Shown here: positions 14,674-19,975 of the stretch, in pieces
Layout: the number at the start of each line of letters is the position of its first letter
How positions within the stretch are numbered: the stretch's first letter is position 1
Source of the DNA: Gordonia crocea
GTDB taxonomy: Bacteria; Actinomycetota; Actinomycetes; Mycobacteriales; Mycobacteriaceae
Reading direction: 5' to 3'
DNA: 19,975 nt
NCBI RefSeq assembly: GCF_009932435.1
Contig: NZ_BJOU01000014.1
Coordinates: 1 to 19,975, forward strand
Made by a program: the position numbers and the translations under genes
The notes under the pieces: model-generated
Database searches by the model: none
What the model was told of the DNA's origin: nothing
What the model saw: only the letters and a program-made list of their open reading frames with translations

Positions 14674-17600
14674 TCAGGTCGGCAATGTTCCCTCGCCGAG
14701 CAACTCGCGGATGTCGCTCTCGCTGATCCCGGCGCCGAACAAGTCGCCCTCGTCGACCACCGCAGTGAATAACTCGCGCTTGCGGTCCTGCAGCGCGATG
14801 ACCTTCTCCTCGATGGTCCCCGCCGACACCAAGCGGTACACGGTCACCGGCCGAGTCTGGCCGATGCGGTGGGCTCGGTCGACAGCTTGGGCTTCGGCGG
14901 CCGGGTTCCACCACGGATCGCACACAAAGCAGTAGTCGGCCTCGGTCAGGTTCAACCCGAATCCGCCAGCCTTGAGGGCTGATCAGGAAGACCTGCACCT
15001 GCCCACCGGTGAAACCGGGCGATCTCGGCCGAGCGCGCCTTCGCCGTCATCGACCCGTCGAGGTAGGCGTAGCCGATGCCCAGCTCATCGAGACGCTCGC
15101 GCACCAGCGCGAGGAATCCGGTGAACTGGCTGAACACCAGCGCCGAATGCCCCTCGGCAATCAGCTCGGGCAACTGCTCGGCGAGATGATCGATCTTCGC
15201 CGACGCGACACCGGCATCCTTCTCGTCGACCAGTCCGGCATGCAAGCTCAGCTGTCGCAGCATGGTGAGCGATCGGAAGATCTCGAACCGGTTGCGTTCC
15301 CAATCCCCAGCAGCCCAAGGACTTTCTGCCGTTCACGGTTGAGCCGGGTCTGGTAGATCTTTTCGTGCTTGGGGTGCAGGTCCAGGGCGAGGATCTGTTC
15401 CTGCTTTGGCGGCAGATCCTTCACCACTTGGTCTTTGGTGCGCCGGAGCATGATCGGGCGGATCCGGCGGCGCAGCAGGGCGAGGCGCTGCGGCTCGGCA
15501 CCGGATTCGATCGGCTTGCGGAAGTAGTCGGTGAACGCCTTGGGCGAGGGGAAGAGTCCCGGCGCACTCACCGACAGCAACGCCCACAGTTCCATCAGGC
15601 TGTTCTCCATCGGCGTGCCGGTCATCGCGACCTTCATCTGCGCGGTGAGCCGGCGGGCGCACTGGTGGGTCTTGCCGTTGTGGTTCTTGATGAACTGCGC
15701 TTCGTCGAAGAACACTGCCGCCCAATCGAAGGACTCGAAGGCGTCGAATTGCAGCCGGAACAGGGTGTACGACGTGACGACGATCCGCGCGTCACCGATC
15801 TGCTCGTCGACCGGCCCGTCGGTCCGCACCGACGACACCGATACCGCTGGCGCCGACGGTAAGAACTTGGCTGCTTCGCGCACCCAGTTCCCGACGACGC
15901 TGGTGGGTGCGATCACCAAGAACCGCGCGGTCGGATCGTCCTGCAGGGCGCTGGCGATCAACGACAATCCCTGCACCGTCTTGCCCAACCCCATGTCATC
16001 GGCGAGGACTCCGCCGATCCGGTTGTCCCACAAGAACTTCAGCCAGTTGTAGCCGTCGAGCTGATAGTCGCGCAGCTGCGCCTGCAGCGTGGGTGGCGGG
16101 GTGCCGGGCTCGGGCAGCGACGCCGTCGCGAGGTGGACCATCCGTTGTTGCCACCGGACCAGATCGCCGTCGACGACGCCGAGGGAGAGCAGTTCCTCCC
16201 ACAACGTCGCGTTGTAGGACTCGCGGCGCACCCGCGATCCCTCGATCTCCCCCAGCGCCCGTGCTTCGTCGAGCAACTCGGCCAGCCGCGCCAGCGCCGG
16301 ATGGTCGAGCGGGAAGTAGGTCCCGTCGTCGAGGAGCATGTGCGTCGCGCTGCTGTTCAACTCGACGATCAGCCGGTCCAGCGGCACCACCGCGCCGTCA
16401 ACCTCGACCCGCACGTGCAGGTTGAACCAGTCGTTGCCGCCGTCGTCGGCGGTCAGCGTGATATCCGGATCGCCCTGCGCGGCGCGGAATCGGTCCGCGT
16501 CACCGTCGACCTCGACGTGGATCCCGTGTTCGCGCAGCAGCGGCAACACCTCGTGGCAGAGCACTGCGGCGTCGACGGGCGAATAGGTATAGACGCGACG
16601 CAACAGGTCCACATCGGCGATCCGGGCGGCGTCGGGCACCGACGGCGCTTCGGCAAGATCGTCGATCCGGTTCTGCAACTCGACCCGGGCCGGTTGGACC
16701 TGCGTTGCGCATGTCCTGCTGGAGGTGGTGGATGGCCTGGTTGGCGCCACCGGCCGCACACCGCGGCGACCGTCTGCATCGCGTCGCGCACCTGCGCCAG
16801 CGCACGTGACTCCGCCTCGACGTCGCGGTACGCCAGTGCGCCCGACCCCGCGGCGACGGGCTTGAGGCGACCATTGATCTCGTAAGCGGCACCCCCAGCG
16901 GACCCGCGCACCCTGCTCGTTGAGGTCGATCCGCAGCAGTTCAAACGGCCCGTCGATCCTCGGCTTGACGATGGCCTCGTCGTCGACGAGCACCGGCAAC
17001 GACGCCGGCAGCGTCGGCACCACTTCGGTGGCGAACTCCGCCACTTCCTCCTCGGGGATGTGCATCGCCGGGGCGGCGAGCAGACGCTCCAGCCCACGGT
17101 CATCACCGGGCGAAGTGAACGGACCGATCAGCATTGCCGTCCCGCTGATCGAGAACATCCCATGCGGGCGGGGGACACCGATCAACCCCACCGGTCCACC
17201 GTCGTACGCCTCGTGGTTGACGTGCACGAAGGTCCGCACGGTGATCCCACCGCGGTCGCCGGTGGCACGAGACACCTCCAGCCCTACTCCGTAGGTCTTA
17301 ATCAACTCCACCGACGCCACGCCCAGCGTCGGCGATGGCAACAGGGCCACCCCCCGCGTCACGAGCCCGCTCCAGCAGATCCCAAATGTCGGCGGGGGCC
17401 GAGCCGAGCGGCGAGTGAACCACCGCTGTGTGCCTGATAGTTCGTCGCGAAGGCACGGGCGATCCCGCGGATCGCGCGCAACTGCTCGTCGTCGTACTGT
17501 TCTGGGTCGAACCGCCCCGACATCCCCGGCACATAGCCCGACCCCCGCGACCGTGGCCGTCCAGTTTGATCCCGGTCTTGATCCAACTTCCGGTCTTGCC

Positions 17601-18090
17601 CGTGGTCACCAACGCGATGGTGGGCGCCGGGTGTTGCGCGTACTGCGTGGCCTTGGGCAGATGAAACTGGATACCCAACGAACGGCCGAGCGCCACCGCC
17701 GAAGGCCCCGGTGCCGTCTGCGCGGTAAGCCCGCCCAGGACCGTGCGCCAGGGGGAGCCCGCCGGGCCCCCTGCCCCTGCTGCCGGGTCCCGCGACTCGG
17801 TGACCAGAAGCGCGACGGCGTGCTTGCACTCAGCACCGACCGGACAGGTGCACGTTGCGACAGTCAGACTGCGGCCACCGGCCCCCTGGGCCGCGAACTG
17901 CACAACGACGTCGTAGACACGCCCAGAGCCGACACACTTGGCGCGCAACGACAGCCCGTCGTCGGACCAGGTTCGGTTCATGATGCGGCCGCGGTCAGCG
18001 TAGCCGATCCCCCGTTGAATACTGCCGGGATCGAAGTCGTCGTAAAGAATCCGCGGCGGTGAAGAACTCCAACGGATCGAACGACGGCAT
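14674..18090 (-). pseudogene. Mirrored copy of the SWIM-SNF2 ATPase gene, multiply frameshifted
   Basis: 3417 bases against 3408 in the intact gene. Frames break near 14960 and 15010 (motif V region), 15300, 16700-16760, 16890, 17350, 17410, 17550 and 18050. Long pieces such as the frame across about 15250-16650 still encode the helicase core (DDMGLGKTVQ, DEAQ, TGTPMENS). No stop codon arises by substitution; all breaks come from indels. Treat as a noisy read of 8137-11544. Confidence 0.8.
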
Positions 18091-18286
18091 GGGACCAGGG
18101 TAGGCGTAGCCCGACCGTTGTCCGGGACGGGCGCGGAGTCCCCCGACGAACACCGCGCCGACATTGTCTGAACCCTGGCGGACGGATTCCCAGGAACCGT
18201 CCAGGCTGTGACACGTTGCTGCGGAGGTGCGCTGGATACGTTCTTGGTGGTTGAAGAGTTCGACCCCGGCACGAAAGGACAAGACG

Positions 18287-18442
18287 ATGCCTCGTCACCA
18301 CCACGATTACGACTACGACCGCCCGCGCCACCACGGTGGATACGGGAACGATGGCTACGGCCCGGGCTGGCGCCACCGCCGCCGCTACCGCCGCCGCATG
18401 TGGGATGCGCACCGCCGTCGCCACTATTACGGCTGGTACTGA
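18287..18442 (+). CDS. Mirrored copy of the 51-aa His/Arg/Tyr-rich protein gene
   Basis: Identical translation to 7784-7939, including the ribosome site and 20 upstream codons. Its integrity does not prove a second locus, since it lies inside the fold-back arm. Do not count it as a paralogue unless the duplication is confirmed. Confidence 0.5.
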   Translation: MPRHHHDYDYDRPRHHGGYGNDGYGPGWRHRRRYRRRMWDAHRRRHYYGWY

Positions 18443-18461
18443 GCACCCGCGATCCGCGACG

Positions 18462-18498
18462 CAAAAGGGCCCGACTGCTGCAGCATTCGGGCTCTTGC
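18462..18498. terminator. Mirrored copy of the acyl-CoA synthetase terminator
   Basis: Same palindrome as 7734-7757 except for a G-to-T change (GCATTCGGG for GCAGTCGGG) and a shorter C run, leaving one stem mismatch. Confidence 0.6.
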
Positions 18499-18513
18499 GC
18501 TGGGGCAGGTCGG

Positions 18514-19975
18514 CTAGGTCAGCGGCCCAGTTGGCAATTCCCGGCGCACGAGTTTGCCGGTCGGGTTACGCGGGAGATCGTCGACAATAACGACATCACG
18601 CGGCACCTTGTAGCGCGCCAGATTTGCCTTGACGTAGGCGCGGATCTCGTCCTCGGTGGGGCTGCTTACCCTCGGCCGCGACGATGAAGGCCCGCAGCCG
18701 CTTGCCGAACTCCTCGTCGTCCACCCCGATCACGGCGACATCGGCAACATCGGGATGCGCCGCCAGCAGGTTCTCCACCTCTTGCGGGTAGAGGTTCTCC
18801 CCACCGGAAACGATCATGTCGTCGTCACGCCCGGCGATGTGCCACAGGCCGTGTTCGTCCGCGCAGCGCCATGTCGCCGGTCGACATGTAACCGTCGATG
18901 ACCTGCTTGCTGCGACCGTCGGTGTACCCCTCGAACGGCGCACCGTTGCGCACGAACAGCCGGCCGGGCACGTGTGCGCGCGGTGACCTGTTTGTCGTTG
19001 TCGTCGTAAAGCCGCAGATAGCTTGAGATGGGCGGTTTCCCGATAGACCCGGGCGCCAGACGCAGGTCTTTCGGCTGGGCGACGGCCGCGACCGCGAACC
19101 TCAGTCGAGCCGTACAGGTTGTACAGCGTGTCGCCGAAGGTGTCCTGCCACCGCTCACACAGGGCAGGCGGCAACGCCGACCCGGCGACCACGACGGTCC
19201 TTGAGCGACGAGGTGTCGTACTTGGCGATGACCTCGTCACCCAACGCGAGGATCCGGTACAGCATGGTCGGGACCGCGGACGAGCACCTCGGCCTTGTGC
19301 TCGGCAATGGCCTGCAGCGTCTTCTCCGGATCGAAGCGGCGCATGAGCACGGCGGTGTTGCCCAGTGCCGTGGACACCCCCCACATCGCCCACCGGTGGA
19401 GTGGAAGATGGGTGGACACGATCACCGCAGCCTTGCGCTGCGGCAGCGGGATCCGGTCGAGGATGAGCGCACTGGCGAACGGTGAGAGCCTTCGCGCGCT
19501 GGGCCCCCTTGGCAGCCCGGTCGTTCCGCTGGTCAGGATGACGAATCCGGCGAACTCCGAGGGAACCGGCGGCTTCGCGGTGTTGCCGGTGGCAGCGATG
19601 TCCTCCAGGACGCGAATTCCTTTGGGCGCCTTGGTATCGACCCAGGTAAGGGTGCGCTTGTCGCCCGGGAAGTCCGCAACGAGGTCGCTGAACTCCTCGT
19701 CGTAGAACATGGCTTTGATGCCCTCACGCTCAGCCACCTCGTTGAAACTGCGGCTTGCCGAAGCCGTTGTTCAATCAATGGCCAGCCGGATCCCGGCTCG
19801 GCCGGTTTGCGGGCGATCATAGTCAACAGGCCGCGGTGGTCGCGGGCAATCACGCCCACCCATCGCCTTGGCGCAGACCATCGGCATGCAATTGGTTGGC
19901 GACGGCGTTGGCCCGCGCATCCAACTCTGCGTACGTCAGGGTGCCTGCTTCATCGACCACCGCCGTTGGCCTGGA
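18514..19975 (-). pseudogene. Mirrored, truncated and frameshifted copy of the acyl-CoA synthetase gene
   Basis: Corresponds to 6260-7712, so the first ~58 residues are missing at the window edge. Indels break the frame near 18660, 18860, 18975, 19095, 19200, 19275, 19390, 19500 and 19745. Residual pieces still show LTSGTTGLP, YGSTE and GRDDDMIVSGGENLYP. The upstream operator and promoter (before 6087) are not reached by this arm. Confidence 0.8.

Larger units (their letters stand above)
13111..19975 (-). repeat. Right arm of the giant inverted duplication, noisy reverse-complement copy
   Basis: Base 19975 corresponds to 6260, so this arm is about 15 bases longer over 6.85 kb. Differences are dominated by single-base insertions and deletions in short homopolymers, for example an extra C near 14985, an extra A near 15014, and a lost and a regained base near 15930. 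They do not favour third codon positions. The arm runs to the end of the window. It is most likely a low-coverage fold-back artefact. Confidence 0.95.

Noticed and set aside
15248..17362. 704-residue frame as a second, independent SNF2 helicase
   Set aside because: It is a piece of the mirrored copy of 8137-11544; differences are indels and local compensating shifts, not divergence of a paralogue.
13111..19975. Recent inverted duplication followed by gene decay (true pseudogenes)
   Set aside because: Decay would give substitutions and premature stops as well as indels, and the left copy would not share quality loss near the turn. Not fully excluded without reads.
6260..19975. Composite transposon with inverted flanking copies
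   Set aside because: No transposase, no target-site duplication, and no unique cargo between the arms: they meet directly at the hairpin.

Overview
The window is high-GC actinobacterial DNA. Its left part has the gene order of mycolic-acid bacteria (Mycobacteriales: Mycobacterium, Gordonia, Rhodococcus relatives). A class I methyltransferase, a divergent GT4 glycosyltransferase and a convergent ~578-aa membrane protein match, in order, orientation and size, the M. tuberculosis block Rv0224c-Rv0225-Rv0226c as I recall it. The genus cannot be fixed from the sequence alone.

Layout. 2-160: tail of a probable polysaccharide deacetylase. 129-1391 (-): Wzx/MATE-type flippase. 1422-2342 (+): CitE-like HpcH/HpaI lyase, whose stop codon overlaps the TTG start of the Rv0226c-like membrane protein (2339-4075). 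4009-5142 (-): GT4 glycosyltransferase. 5189-5929 (+): methyltransferase. Together these look like an envelope glycan/lipid export and modification locus. 6087-7712 (+): FadD-type acyl-CoA synthetase behind a promoter with a palindromic operator candidate, followed by a strong terminator. 7784-7939 (-): a 51-aa His/Arg/Tyr-rich protein, divergent from an apparently leaderless 1135-aa SWIM-SNF2 ATPase (8137-11544). 11668-12336: lipoprotein. 12341-12734: PPOX/F420-type flavin-fold protein. 12854-13067: a 70-aa secreted peptide. 13076-13145: terminator hairpin.

From that hairpin onward the sequence folds back on itself. 13111-19975 is the reverse complement of 6260-13109, about 6.85 kb per arm with its centre at 13110. 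The left arm has clean ORFs up to about 12.59 kb. The right arm carries scattered one-base indels, mostly in homopolymer or C/G runs, that break nearly every gene. The left arm itself becomes error-prone in its last ~500 bases. The simplest reading is a fold-back (snap-back or template/complement) chimera at a low-coverage contig end, not a real gene duplication. Right-arm genes should not be counted as paralogues or pseudogenes until the junction is verified. The two noisy arms can be combined to recover intact PPOX and secreted-peptide genes.

No rRNA, tRNA, CRISPR array, transposase or phage gene was seen. The most interesting real biology is the aliphatic-free His/Arg/Tyr mini-protein beside the SNF2 ATPase, the recovered secreted peptide, the operator upstream of the acyl-CoA synthetase, and the CitE/membrane-protein coupling inside a conserved envelope locus.
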